From contig DAYA01000024.1 of NCBI GenBank assembly GCA_002506705.1, positions 1-15,308 of the forward strand: a DNA stretch of 15,308 nucleotides, in the 5' to 3' direction. Source of the stretch: Euryarchaeota archaeon UBA550. GTDB taxonomy: Archaea; Thermoplasmatota; Poseidoniia; Poseidoniales; Poseidoniaceae. The notes beneath the pieces are model-generated. The model was not told the origin of the DNA. It searched no databases and saw nothing but the letters and a program-made list of their open reading frames with translations. Shown in pieces: positions 1 through 9,600 of the stretch. Made by a program: the position numbers and the translations under genes. Every line of letters starts with the position of its first letter. Within the stretch, counting starts at the first letter, position 1.

Positions 1-1116
1 AGAGAGATTTCGGAACTAGTTGTTCAACTAGCTGCTGAAGAAAGAGAAGTAGACAGCAGCGAATTAGCCCTTCTAGAAACACCTGACTCAGTTTTTGACG
101 CGGATACAGCACACCAAGAATTGCTGAAAATCCGCTATGGTGAATTCTCTAAATTGTTTGCACCTATCCTACCCACAGATATTGTAGTGGATTCCTCAAA
201 AGGTGCTGCAAGTTCTTGGTTAGCCGAGTTCCTATCGGAGATCGGTATCAATGCGAATGAGGTTTCAACAAATGCTCCGGCATTGAACGAAAATTGTGGT
301 GCGGGAGAATTGAAGCCAACCGATTCATGGACGTGGGGCGAAGCAGAAAAGTCGGAACACATCATGATTAGTTCGCTAGAGAGAAAACCTGCCGGGCAAA
401 TTATTGCTGCCGCACTAGATGGTGATGGCGACCGGTGCCTGCTAATCGAATCCACGGAAGATGGATGCAAGGTAGTAGATGGTGATGAAATGGCAGACCA
501 TATTCTAAGGTCAGCAAAGGGCGATTGGCACCTTGCTGCTAGTATTGAGTCAGACCTTGCACTAGCATCTTCGCTTGGACGGTTGAATGCCGATGTGAGA
601 TTTTCACAGACTGCCGTCGGGGATAGATGGTTGTCCCATGCGCTGAAAAATAGTGGAGAGAGGGTCTTGGGAGTTGAGGACTCTGGACATCTAGTGCTAT
701 CGGGACCTAACCCAAATGGAGGAAGAGTTCTTGTTGGAGACGGTGTTTCAAGCATGCTTGTAGTGCTATGTGCTATGTCATGCACATCTAGAGTTGAAAA
801 ATTCCAGCGTGGATTCAAAAATAGAATTTCAATATCTCCTTCTAACAGAAGTAAATGGGATGGAAGCAATTCACTGTCAGATGAAGTAGAGACAATAGCG
901 AGCAATTTCTTGGGTGAAATGAATCGTAGTGGCCTTGTTGGAGAGCCAAACTTGATGTTGTTAGAAAAAGATGGGGTGTCCATCGGAATTCGTAATTCTG
1001 GAACCCAAGCCAAGACCAATGTTTCACTAAGAGTTGCTGCAGGGATTGACCACTCGGCTGCTGTAGATGCAGTTGCGGAAATTTCTGAGTTGCTACGAGA
1101 TAGATTGCAAGACTAA
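1..1116 (+). CDS. Phosphohexomutase (phosphoglucosamine/phosphomannomutase family), 5'-truncated
   Basis: The frame is open from base 1 to the stop at 1114-1116, so the gene begins upstream and at least 371 residues are visible. It belongs to the alpha-D-phosphohexomutase family, which moves phosphate between the 1 and 6 positions of hexose phosphates to make precursors of surface sugars. Seen: the metal-binding loop DGDGDR (418-435), a sugar-binding loop GVEDSGH (670-690, family form GEESGH/GEQSGH) and a C-terminal phosphate-binding loop RNSGTQAK (991-1014, usual form RPSGTEPK). Domain 1 with the phosphoserine loop lies outside the window. The TTG at 121 is internal to domain 2 and is not a plausible start. 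The Asn and Gln-Ala substitutions in the phosphate loop are unusual. The substrate (GlcN-6-P, Man-6-P or Glc-6-P) cannot be read from this fragment. The 3' end overlaps the convergent membrane-protein gene by 4 bp. Confidence 0.88.
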   Translation, partial: REISELVVQLAAEEREVDSSELALLETPDSVFDADTAHQELLKIRYGEFSKLFAPILPTDIVVDSSKGAASSWLAEFLSEIGINANEVSTNAPALNENCGAGELKPTDSWTWGEAEKSEHIMISSLERKPAGQIIAAALDGDGDRCLLIESTEDGCKVVDGDEMADHILRSAKGDWHLAASIESDLALASSLGRLNADVRFSQTAVGDRWLSHALKNSGERVLGVEDSGHLVLSGPNPNGGRVLVGDGVSSMLVVLCAMSCTSRVEKFQRGFKNRISISPSNRSKWDGSNSLSDEVETIASNFLGEMNRSGLVGEPNLMLLEKDGVSIGIRNSGTQAKTNVSLRVAAGIDHSAAVDAVAEISELLRDRLQD

Positions 1117-4100
1117 TCATTCGCTAATTGCTCTTCGTACTCTTGGCCCAACCAGGTTACCAATCCTAGGAGTATTGCTGTTGATATCAACATCACAAGA
1201 AGCATCAGAGAAGTTCCACCTGCAAGCATCAAAATACCTGCAACAATCCATGCCAGAACAAGGTCGACCGCTCCGAATATTCTCCAACCCCTTCGTAGTG
1301 TAACCACGCCGATTAGCCACGATGTTGTCGATACTGCAAGTATCAAAACCATCATCAAAACACTGGTCTGTTGATAGAATCCAAATGCCCCGGATGGAAT
1401 CAACAAATGCCCTACCCAAAGAGCAGAAGATATCCATTGCTGCTTGTTTGTCACAACACAACCGATTGCAGAAATCAGTGCCATTGTTCCTAGTGCGATC
1501 ATGAATAGAGAAGTGGTTCCTTCCAAAACTTCGACCCATCCTCCTAGAGCGTTCCATGATATTGGAATGAACAATGCCAAACCAACGGGTACCGCCGGTT
1601 GAATCCATCTAAGTGAGTTCTTCATAGCGAAAATCGCTGCCAAAATTCCGGCAATTCCAAACGAGATTGAAATTGTCATGACCGCCCAAATAATACGACC
1701 GATTGCCCCTCTGTGGTCACCTAATTCTCTCTTAATCCTCTCCGATTCAACCCACTCAAACAGCAACACTGCAGCGATGAGGAAAACCTCTAGAGAGATT
1801 ACCGGCAAAACCCATGATAACTCATCGCTGTAAGTTGGAGAGAGTTGAATTCTGTCTATTCCCATCAGTGAAGTAAGGACTCTGGATATCAACAAAAGTA
1901 GTACTATTCCTTCTAGAACTGAAGGGATTCTCAGACCGAGGTCATTCCTGCCAAGCAGAGATATTCCTGCCAAGATAACAAGAGCACCAAGAAGGACTAG
2001 GATTTCCCATTGGTACTCAAGTGCGACATTTGCATCTCCTAATCTACCTGCGATTTGGATCAATGTTAGACCAGCCATAGTAATAGCTACAGGGGATTCG
2101 ATTCCCATTATGTCTGGGAGTTGAAGATTAACTTGGTCCGCTCTCCAACGAGCGATTCCAATAAACAAGACCGATATGAAAGACGCCACAGCAATTGCTG
2201 GAAGAGAATCTCCGCTTGTCCATGCAAAGAATATGCCGATGAGTATCGTTACGATGATGAACGATAACACGATTGTTGGTTTGTGTTGGATGTCTCCTAC
2301 CACCAAGTCGTAATCTCCAGAAGAAGAACGGCGTTTGGAACGCTGCTGTTGCAATTCTGATAATTGCAATAATTCAGCATCAACCATTTTGATGTTAGAG
2401 GCTGAAGGTGATTGAGCGATTTCATCCTGCATTTCTTGGCGCGCAAGATATTTTTCCAACCTCTCGTCTCTTTGAGAAACCTGTTTCATTCGTGACCTTA
2501 TCTCGCCTTGTGCAGCAAGCCATGCTCCAGTGACAACGAAACTTATCCCGGCCATATACAGTGTCAAATCGTCCTCTAAACTGACCGCTGCAAGGCCAAC
2601 CGTTACCAACACTGCAATACTTGCAATCGCAGATGGAAGCAATTTCTCAAGCTTTGATGCTCTTGGCAGGTATAGCCCACCAACCGTCGAAATAGCTGCG
2701 ATTGATGCAAACCTCAAATTTGTGACATCATTAGGAAAATTATCTCCATACGATAGTGGATTATTCAGTGGTTCATTCAATCCAATCAACATCAACATAA
2801 CCGCAATAAATCCTAAGCTTATGGTTATCAAATTACCAGGCATGATTGCTTGGTGTGAGATTTTCTCCCCTTCTGTAATGCGTTTAGCATTCAACTCTGA
2901 CCAAGAAATAATCAATACTGATGAAACCCCTAATAGTGCAATCCAAAATGCACCAAATCCAAATCTCCACTGCAATACCAGTGCTGCGATTGACCAAGAA
3001 ACAATGACTGTTCTAGGAGTCCCTTGATGCATATCCATTCGCATTGCTACAGAATGATAAATCAAAATTAGACCCATAACAGAAACCATTCCATACGCAG
3101 GAATTGTATCTGGGTTTGTAATGAATAGCATTGCCAATAAAATTGTGATGAAACTGATATTCCACAACCTCATCATACCACTATCTCTCATCCTTGCACT
3201 TAATTCAGACATGCCGACCAATCGACCGGCCAGGTTTACCCCGCTATCTCCAAGTTTGAAATTGAGTGGGATTTGAATTAATATCAACAAAATCAGGTAC
3301 ACGGATAAGTCCAATTCTGCAAAATTAGTCGGGATTATCTCTACCGAAATCAGCCTTGACTCGAGATTGCTTGCAAAGAAGAATAACCAAATCCACGGAG
3401 CAATTGTTGCAGTTCCAGCAAGAGACGGTGAGTCTCTTTGTACTGCTAACGCCGCCAAGCCTACCCAAACAATCGCTTGACAAGATAGGAGTATTCTAGC
3501 TAAATTTTCATCTTCAGCAGGAATTAGTAATGTAAGAATAATCACTATTGCAATTGAGCCAATCCAAAGAACGTGGTCGGATACAGCGTGTTGGTGATTC
3601 AAAATCGCTGCTGTGGTAATAGCAGCGCTAAACACTGCGTAAATCGACCATGGCTCTGAGAGCGGCGAGTCGATTACACCTCTAACCATTAGAATTAGAA
3701 TTGCTAGGAGAATCGGCGCTGGCCACAACGCATATCTCTGCAATTTCTGCCAACTTTCTCCACGTACAACAAGATACGACGGTGTAAATGCCGATAGCAG
3801 GAGAATCAGTTGTGCCAATGCATATCCTGTTTCAAGTCGATTTGATGCGATTGCCAGCAATGCGCCGATCATACCAAGGCCAACAGAAACTGACCAAAGT
3901 CCAGGTTTGCCTAGACCCATAGCCTTGAAGCCTGAAGAGAACCAATTTTCAGCCTTGGCAAACTTAGTTGCAGTAACCGCATTGATACCGGTTACACCAA
4001 ACATGAGAAGGAAGAGAAGTAATTCGTCACTAAACGGAGTTATCTCGATTCCAAAAACTAGCCAATCATCACTGATTGCGTGCAATCCGATCCACAGGTA

Positions 4101-4907
4101 TGAAACTGCTATACCTAGAGAAGCCAAATTTCCAGAAGACCTCAGATATGCTAATCCGTGGAACAGCAATGTTCCAACCCCGACCATCACTGCAACTCCT
4201 TCCTGGCCGTATGTGCCACCTGCTGCAGAACCGATTGCAAGAAGCACAATCGTTGCCTGAGTTGCGATTGCATCTTCATCGTGATGTTGTGCTATAGCGA
4301 TATTGAGTACTACAAGGCCGAGCAGAGATGCGCCCAATTCTGTAGTGCCAATCCAATCCCAAGCATACATCGAAATTGCTAGACCGTAGAGAATTTTCAT
4401 CGAAATGATGACCCAGGTTACTCCAAGTAAATGCATACGCTGCTTTGGAATCCAAGTTTCTCCTAACCACATTCCGAAACCAGCCATGGCGAACAATCCG
4501 ATTGCAGAAATTGTATTACTGAAGATAGGAGACGTACCGACGATTGTTCCAATGGCCGACCATACGACGATCATAGCGATCATTAATCCGTAATGTAGGC
4601 GCTTCTCCCCTTCTGTTGCATATTCTGTGACACTGTCGATTTCCGGAGCTTCATTGACAGTACCATCTCTGTTGATGTTACTAGGCAAATCGCCACGTGA
4701 GAATATCTCAGCTACTTCTCCAACTGCTTCATCGACTTGTTCCTCTGAAACTGTTTCTGATTCTTCGGCCACCTCATCCTCAAAAGCGGATTGAATCATG
4801 AAATTATCGAGGTTAATCCCCGAGGATTTTTGGAAATTCCTTTTGGAGAGGATTTCATCTTCAGGCACCTTCTCCATACCTAGGGCTTCAATGGAAATGG
4901 ATTTCAA
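1113..4907 (-). CDS. Giant polytopic membrane protein of unknown function
   Basis: This 1264-residue protein has a cytosolic-looking, acidic N-terminus of about 100 residues (many Glu/Asp, no signal peptide), then roughly thirty hydrophobic segments to the C-terminus. The hydrophobic run is broken by one charged, partly coiled-coil stretch at about residues 825-900, rich in Arg, Glu and Gln. I recognise no catalytic motif, transporter signature or ATP-binding site. Similar short blocks recur: TEGEK near residues 100 and 680, and a loop ending FSDEL, FAEL or YSDEL before a membrane helix near 291, 526 and 1027. This suggests internal duplication of a membrane module. The start is TTG at 4907 with GGGAG just upstream; an ATG at 4877 (residue 11) is an alternative. 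The gene is transcribed alone, divergently from pckA. A channel, transporter scaffold or envelope protein are all possible. The coding frame is very secure; the function is unknown. Confidence 0.9.
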   Translation of the reverse strand: MKSISIEALGMEKVPEDEILSKRNFQKSSGINLDNFMIQSAFEDEVAEESETVSEEQVDEAVGEVAEIFSRGDLPSNINRDGTVNEAPEIDSVTEYATEGEKRLHYGLMIAMIVVWSAIGTIVGTSPIFSNTISAIGLFAMAGFGMWLGETWIPKQRMHLLGVTWVIISMKILYGLAISMYAWDWIGTTELGASLLGLVVLNIAIAQHHDEDAIATQATIVLLAIGSAAGGTYGQEGVAVMVGVGTLLFHGLAYLRSSGNLASLGIAVSYLWIGLHAISDDWLVFGIEITPFSDELLLFLLMFGVTGINAVTATKFAKAENWFSSGFKAMGLGKPGLWSVSVGLGMIGALLAIASNRLETGYALAQLILLLSAFTPSYLVVRGESWQKLQRYALWPAPILLAILILMVRGVIDSPLSEPWSIYAVFSAAITTAAILNHQHAVSDHVLWIGSIAIVIILTLLIPAEDENLARILLSCQAIVWVGLAALAVQRDSPSLAGTATIAPWIWLFFFASNLESRLISVEIIPTNFAELDLSVYLILLILIQIPLNFKLGDSGVNLAGRLVGMSELSARMRDSGMMRLWNISFITILLAMLFITNPDTIPAYGMVSVMGLILIYHSVAMRMDMHQGTPRTVIVSWSIAALVLQWRFGFGAFWIALLGVSSVLIISWSELNAKRITEGEKISHQAIMPGNLITISLGFIAVMLMLIGLNEPLNNPLSYGDNFPNDVTNLRFASIAAISTVGGLYLPRASKLEKLLPSAIASIAVLVTVGLAAVSLEDDLTLYMAGISFVVTGAWLAAQGEIRSRMKQVSQRDERLEKYLARQEMQDEIAQSPSASNIKMVDAELLQLSELQQQRSKRRSSSGDYDLVVGDIQHKPTIVLSFIIVTILIGIFFAWTSGDSLPAIAVASFISVLFIGIARWRADQVNLQLPDIMGIESPVAITMAGLTLIQIAGRLGDANVALEYQWEILVLLGALVILAGISLLGRNDLGLRIPSVLEGIVLLLLISRVLTSLMGIDRIQLSPTYSDELSWVLPVISLEVFLIAAVLLFEWVESERIKRELGDHRGAIGRIIWAVMTISISFGIAGILAAIFAMKNSLRWIQPAVPVGLALFIPISWNALGGWVEVLEGTTSLFMIALGTMALISAIGCVVTNKQQWISSALWVGHLLIPSGAFGFYQQTSVLMMVLILAVSTTSWLIGVVTLRRGWRIFGAVDLVLAWIVAGILMLAGGTSLMLLVMLISTAILLGLVTWLGQEYEEQLAND

Positions 4908-5002
4908 TTTCTCCCTTCGCGGTACATTAAATTTGGATTTTAAGCGGGTTTAGGTTAACCTCGAACCGCAAGGGACAAAGAGGGGCCGCGGGTCGACGGG
5001 CC
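4908..5002. promoter_or_regulatory. Divergent promoter region between the membrane protein and pckA
   Basis: This 95-bp gap carries signals for both directions. The A/T-rich block at 4925-4942 has TATA-like sequence on either strand (minus AAATTTAAT and CTTAAAATC), placed about 20-35 bp from the TTG start of the minus gene. A perfect 10-bp palindrome AGGTTAACCT lies at 4952-4961, flanked by GGTT and AACC half-copies, and is a candidate operator able to act on both genes. The stretch just before pckA is GC-rich, contains CCGCGG and GTCGAC, and has no well-spaced Shine-Dalgarno sequence. Promoter assignment is by position and composition only. Confidence 0.45.
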
Positions 5003-6595
5003 ATGGCGAATGTGGTAGGCGTCCCGTCGGGCGACCTTTCAGAAAGTGGTATCGAAACCGGTGCAACGGTTTATTGGAATTTAGATAACATTTCATTAAT
5101 CGACTTGGCAGTCGAAAGAAAGGAAGGATTCCTTACATCTGAAGGGGCTTTGGTTACGGAAACCGGTGAAAGAACCGGTCGATCACCTAATGACAAATTC
5201 ATTGTTGACGAACCAACAACCAATCAAGATGTAAATTGGGGAGACGTCAATATTTCCACAGACAAAGGAGTGTTCACCAGACTAAAGACACAAGTCATCG
5301 AATACCTATCATCAAGAGAGTCACTTTTCGTTCAAGATTTGTATTGTGGAGCTGAAGAAAGTGAAGCATTACCTATTCGTGTAATCAACCAAAACGCTTG
5401 GCATAATGCATTCGCAAGAAACATGTTCGTGCGCCCAACTTCTGAGCAACTAAAGACGCACACACCTCAATTCACAGTGTACCACGCACCCCACTATGAG
5501 GCAGATGACGATGCTCTAAACTCCCAATGCTTCGTGATTGTAAATTACGAACTTGGCGAGGTAATTATCGGTGGCACAAGATACGCTGGAGAAATCAAGA
5601 AGTCTATCTTCAGCGTAATGAACCTAATTCTTCCTAAGAAGGGAATCCTTCCTATGCACTGTTCTGCTAATACCAACGGAGAAAACACTGCTATCTTTTT
5701 CGGACTTTCAGGCACCGGTAAAACAACTCTATCAGCAGACCCTAAGCGAGCACTAATCGGTGATGATGAGCACGGATGGGGTGCAAATGGTGTCTTCAAT
5801 TTCGAAGGTGGATGCTATGCTAAACTGATCAACCTTTCAGAAGAAGACGAGCCTGAAATCTTTGCAACTACAAAGCAAAAAGGCACTGTCTTAGAAAATA
5901 TCGTCGTAGACGGTGATGGAATCCCTGACTTCTTCGATACCAGCAAGACTCAGAATACAAGAGGCTCATATCCTATTGAAGCAATTGCAAACCGCACTCT
6001 TGACAGCAAAGGTGGTCACCCCCAGAATGTAATCTTCCTAACCTGTGACGCGTTCGGCGTATTACCTCCAATCAGCAGATTGACTGCTTCACAAGCAGCA
6101 TACCACTTCATTTCTGGCTACACTGCAAAAGTAGCAGGAACTGAAATTGGTGTTACTGAGCCTGAAGCAACCTTCTCCGCATGTTTCGGCGAACCATTCA
6201 TGCCAATGCACCCAGGCGTTTATGCAGATTTGCTATCTAGCAAAATGGCCGAACATGGTTCTACTGCTTGGCTAATCAATACCGGCTGGTCCGGAGGTTC
6301 ATATGGTGTGGGAAGTCGCATGAAGATCAAATATACTCGTGCGATGTTGAACGCTGCCCTAGACGGTGACTTAGACGATGTTGAATACGTAGCGGATGAG
6401 AGATTTGGATTCGAAGTTCCAAAGTCATGTCCAGGAGTTCCTGAGGAAGTTTTGATTCCAAGACAAACTTGGGAAGATGGCGATGCTTACGACGCTACAG
6501 CAGACAAACTTGCTACTATGTTCAACAAGAACTTCGAGCGATATGCAGCAGGCGTTTCCGATGAAGTAAATTCGGCATCACCGAGCGTGGCTTAA
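5003..6595 (+). CDS. pckA: Phosphoenolpyruvate carboxykinase (ATP)
   Basis: It catalyses oxaloacetate + ATP = PEP + ADP + CO2 (EC 4.1.1.49), the first committed step of gluconeogenesis, in the cytosol. The 530 residues match the family's usual length of about 530-540. Motifs in order: GRSPNDKF near residue 60, PMHCSANTN, the P-loop GLSGTGKTT with Lys240, the metal-binding kinase-2 motif LIGDDEHGW with Asp254/Asp255, then NFEGGCYAK, NTRGSYP, CDAFGVLPPISRL, and GVTEPEATFSACFGEPF followed by WLINTGWSGG. The SGTGKTT P-loop and general layout are those of the ATP form, not the GTP form common in many archaea. ATG at 5003 fits the N-terminal length of bacterial homologues, although no Shine-Dalgarno sequence precedes it. 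It is probably a monocistronic unit controlled from the divergent region. With fumC downstream it covers the C4-acid end of central metabolism. Confidence 0.97.
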   Translation: MANVVGVPSGDLSESGIETGATVYWNLDNISLIDLAVERKEGFLTSEGALVTETGERTGRSPNDKFIVDEPTTNQDVNWGDVNISTDKGVFTRLKTQVIEYLSSRESLFVQDLYCGAEESEALPIRVINQNAWHNAFARNMFVRPTSEQLKTHTPQFTVYHAPHYEADDDALNSQCFVIVNYELGEVIIGGTRYAGEIKKSIFSVMNLILPKKGILPMHCSANTNGENTAIFFGLSGTGKTTLSADPKRALIGDDEHGWGANGVFNFEGGCYAKLINLSEEDEPEIFATTKQKGTVLENIVVDGDGIPDFFDTSKTQNTRGSYPIEAIANRTLDSKGGHPQNVIFLTCDAFGVLPPISRLTASQAAYHFISGYTAKVAGTEIGVTEPEATFSACFGEPFMPMHPGVYADLLSSKMAEHGSTAWLINTGWSGGSYGVGSRMKIKYTRAMLNAALDGDLDDVEYVADERFGFEVPKSCPGVPEEVLIPRQTWEDGDAYDATADKLATMFNKNFERYAAGVSDEVNSASPSVA

Positions 6596-6598
6596 TCG

Positions 6599-6614
6599 GA
6601 ATTGGTTACAATTC
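6599..6614 (+). terminator. Small inverted repeat just after pckA
   Basis: A perfect 6-bp inverted repeat, GAATTG and CAATTC, with a GTTA spacer starts four bases after the pckA stop. It could be an mRNA 3'-end hairpin or a protein-binding palindrome for the next gene. No T-run follows, and archaeal termination depends mainly on T-runs, so the terminator call is weak. Confidence 0.3.
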
Positions 6615-6676
6615 TGTGACTTCGCCAATCCGTACCTTGATAGTTGACTAGTGTGCACGTGAACCCGTTGAGGGCC

Positions 6677-9600
6677 ATGCGTACACGTACATTCCTTCTT
6701 GCCAGCCTGATGATTTTGATGTCTGCTACACCAATTGTTGCAGCTAATTACGACAAAGAAATTGACCAATCAAAAGAACTGAGCGAAATCCCGATTTTCG
6801 ATTTTATTCCGAAATCAATTGACGATGTTGGACCAAGAGTGGATCTTGGTACATCAGGAAGAGCGCCTTGTCCAGCAGTGCAAACCGATGGCGGAACAGC
6901 GGGCGATACTGGAAATTCTAGCACTACAGCAAAGAGTCTAGGGACAGACCCAACAAATGGTCCAAGTGGAGTGAACGGTTGTGTTGATTCTGCAGACTCT
7001 GAGGATCTTTACGCAATAACAACAACTGCTGGTAAAGAGGTCGATGTCGAACTCGTTGTGCCAACGGGCGCTGACTTCGATCTTTACATTGTAGATTCGA
7101 GCAAAAGCGCCTATGCATATGACTGGTCTGAGTACAACGACCCTCTAGAACAGGTGTCTACTGCAGGTACCTCACTAGAAGGTAATGCTACCACATTCTA
7201 TGTCTGGGTAAACATGTACAGCGGCGACGGCACCTACACTCTTCGTGTATGGACCAACAATTCCACGCCCAAACCAGACATGACTATCTCGATGGTTGAA
7301 GGCCCTCTAAAAGCAAAGGCTGGTGACACTGTCACAGTGAACTACACCGTTGAAAATCTTGCAAACAATTCCAGTGCAACAACTGGAGCGTTTGACGTTT
7401 TCTTCATTCTTTCAACCGACACGACATACGACCAATTCGATACAATCCTCGATGATGTCTCAGTAGAAGCAGACTTGGCTGCTGGTGCTACACGAAACAC
7501 TAGCATGAATGTCGTCATTCCTGCAAACATAACAAACGATTCCTACCACTGGATTGTTTGGGCTGATGGTTATGGAAATATCACCGAATCTGACGAATTG
7601 AACAATAACATGGCATCGCCCGATAAAATGGTAATTGGAGATGACTGTACTGATCTTCTAGGAGGAGTTCAGAATGATGCTGGTTTAGGCTCAGATGCAG
7701 CTAATGACCAGGCCAATGCTACCAACATGGGAAGCAATGTCACTGGAACCTACACCGGATGTATGGATGGTGTAGACGGTGATGATGTATATGCATTTGA
7801 CGTCCCTGCTGGTTATTTCTTGGAAGTGATGCTCGATGCGGAGGACCAAAATTCAGACTTCGATCTGTACTTGCATTATTCTAACGGCTCGCAAGTTGAC
7901 AGAGGATTGGCTTCATCATACCCTGAAACTGCAACTGCAAAGTTGACTGATTACGAGGGAGTTGGCGGCACATACTACGTCAACGTAACCCACTATTCAG
8001 GCGTCTCCAACTACACACTGGACGTTTGGACTAACCAAAGCATTCCAGCACCTGATTACACGATTGATACAGTAACAAGCGCTGGAAGCGGTCAATTAGG
8101 TGACTCTTTCGATGTAACAGCCGTATTGGAAAACCAAGGAACTATTGATGGAGTATCAAACGTTGAATTGACCGCAATTCTATCCGTGAATTTCGGTATT
8201 GACTGGTATGACCATGAAATCGGTTCGACAACCACGAGTGGAATTCCAATGGATACCAACACGAGCGTTACCATCCCTGCAACAATTCCTGCTGATTTGA
8301 TCGAGGGAGGCTATTACCTGTATGTAGTAGCAGACCAGGATGATTTGGTTCTTGAGAGAGATGAAGATAACAACGAAGCAAGCAGAAATGGCCAATTTAC
8401 CGTTGGAAATGCGGAGACTGCATGTGCTACACAAAATGATGCTGGCCTAGGAGGCGATGCTGACAATGACACTGCAAACCCAATGGATTTGGGCATGTAC
8501 GCAGATGCTGAATATAGAGGATGTATCGATTCTAGCGATACTCAGGATTTCTACAAAATCACTCTATCAAGCGGACAGAACTTGAACATCAGTTTAGTTG
8601 ACCCACCGGCTGGCGCTGTGGGAATTTCACTTGTTGATGCAAACGGCGCAGACATAGATACTGATGCTGGTTTCTTTGCTGACAGCGATGTCTCAACTAT
8701 GGGAACAGCGTACGAAGGCGTTGCTGGCGATTATCTAATCATGATTAACCGTTCAACCTCATGGCTTGAATCGGGAGGTGCTGGAACTTACAGGCTGATC
8801 ATTGGAAACCCTGAAGGATACACTGCACCTTTCACTTGCACAGGATATTCTGATGCTGGAATTGGAACCGATGCGGGCTCTGACCTCTCAAATCCAATCA
8901 TCCTTGGTACAAACCCAACACAGGGTGGCCAAGGATGTCTAGGTGGACAGGATGCTTCTGATTCTTACCAATTCAATCTAGAAGATTATAACAACGTACA
9001 CGTAATGTTCTCAGCAGACCAAGATACACCGTTTACAGCATCACTTTACGATGAAGAAAGCAACATGGTCGCTGGTTGGAATGGCACAGAATGGATGTCG
9101 ATGGACGACTTGATGTATGAAGGCCAAGATGGAACCTTCACATTGGTTATCGATTCGGCTGGAGGCGAAGGATACTACAACATCTCAATCAACACTCTAC
9201 CACCAGCTGAAGCCGACTTGGCGGTTAGCAACCTAACATGTGGTGCTGAGATGATCAGTAACGAGGAATTGTTCTACTCTTTCGAGATCCACAACATGCG
9301 TGGACCTGCTGTTGGTGAATTCCAGTGGACTCTAGAATTACTCAATGAAAACGGAGATGTTGTTGAACAACTTGATTCTGCAACCTACAGCACATATGCC
9401 ACATATGGCCAACTAGTTTTGGAAAGGGCATCTTCGACGTTCATTAACGCTTCAACACCAAGCGGCACATACTCTTGCATAGTCATGGTAAACATGGACC
9501 AAGCAATCAATGAAATGGAAATCATCAACAACGACATGATGGGTGAAGAATTCGCAGTCCAAAATGAAGAGGAGTTGTGGGCAAATGATGTTGACAGAGA

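Noticed and set aside
135..1019. 294-codon open frame antisense to the phosphohexomutase
   Set aside because: The plus-strand frame has the enzyme motifs; the antisense product is Ser/Pro-rich with no recognisable domain, typical of a codon-bias shadow.
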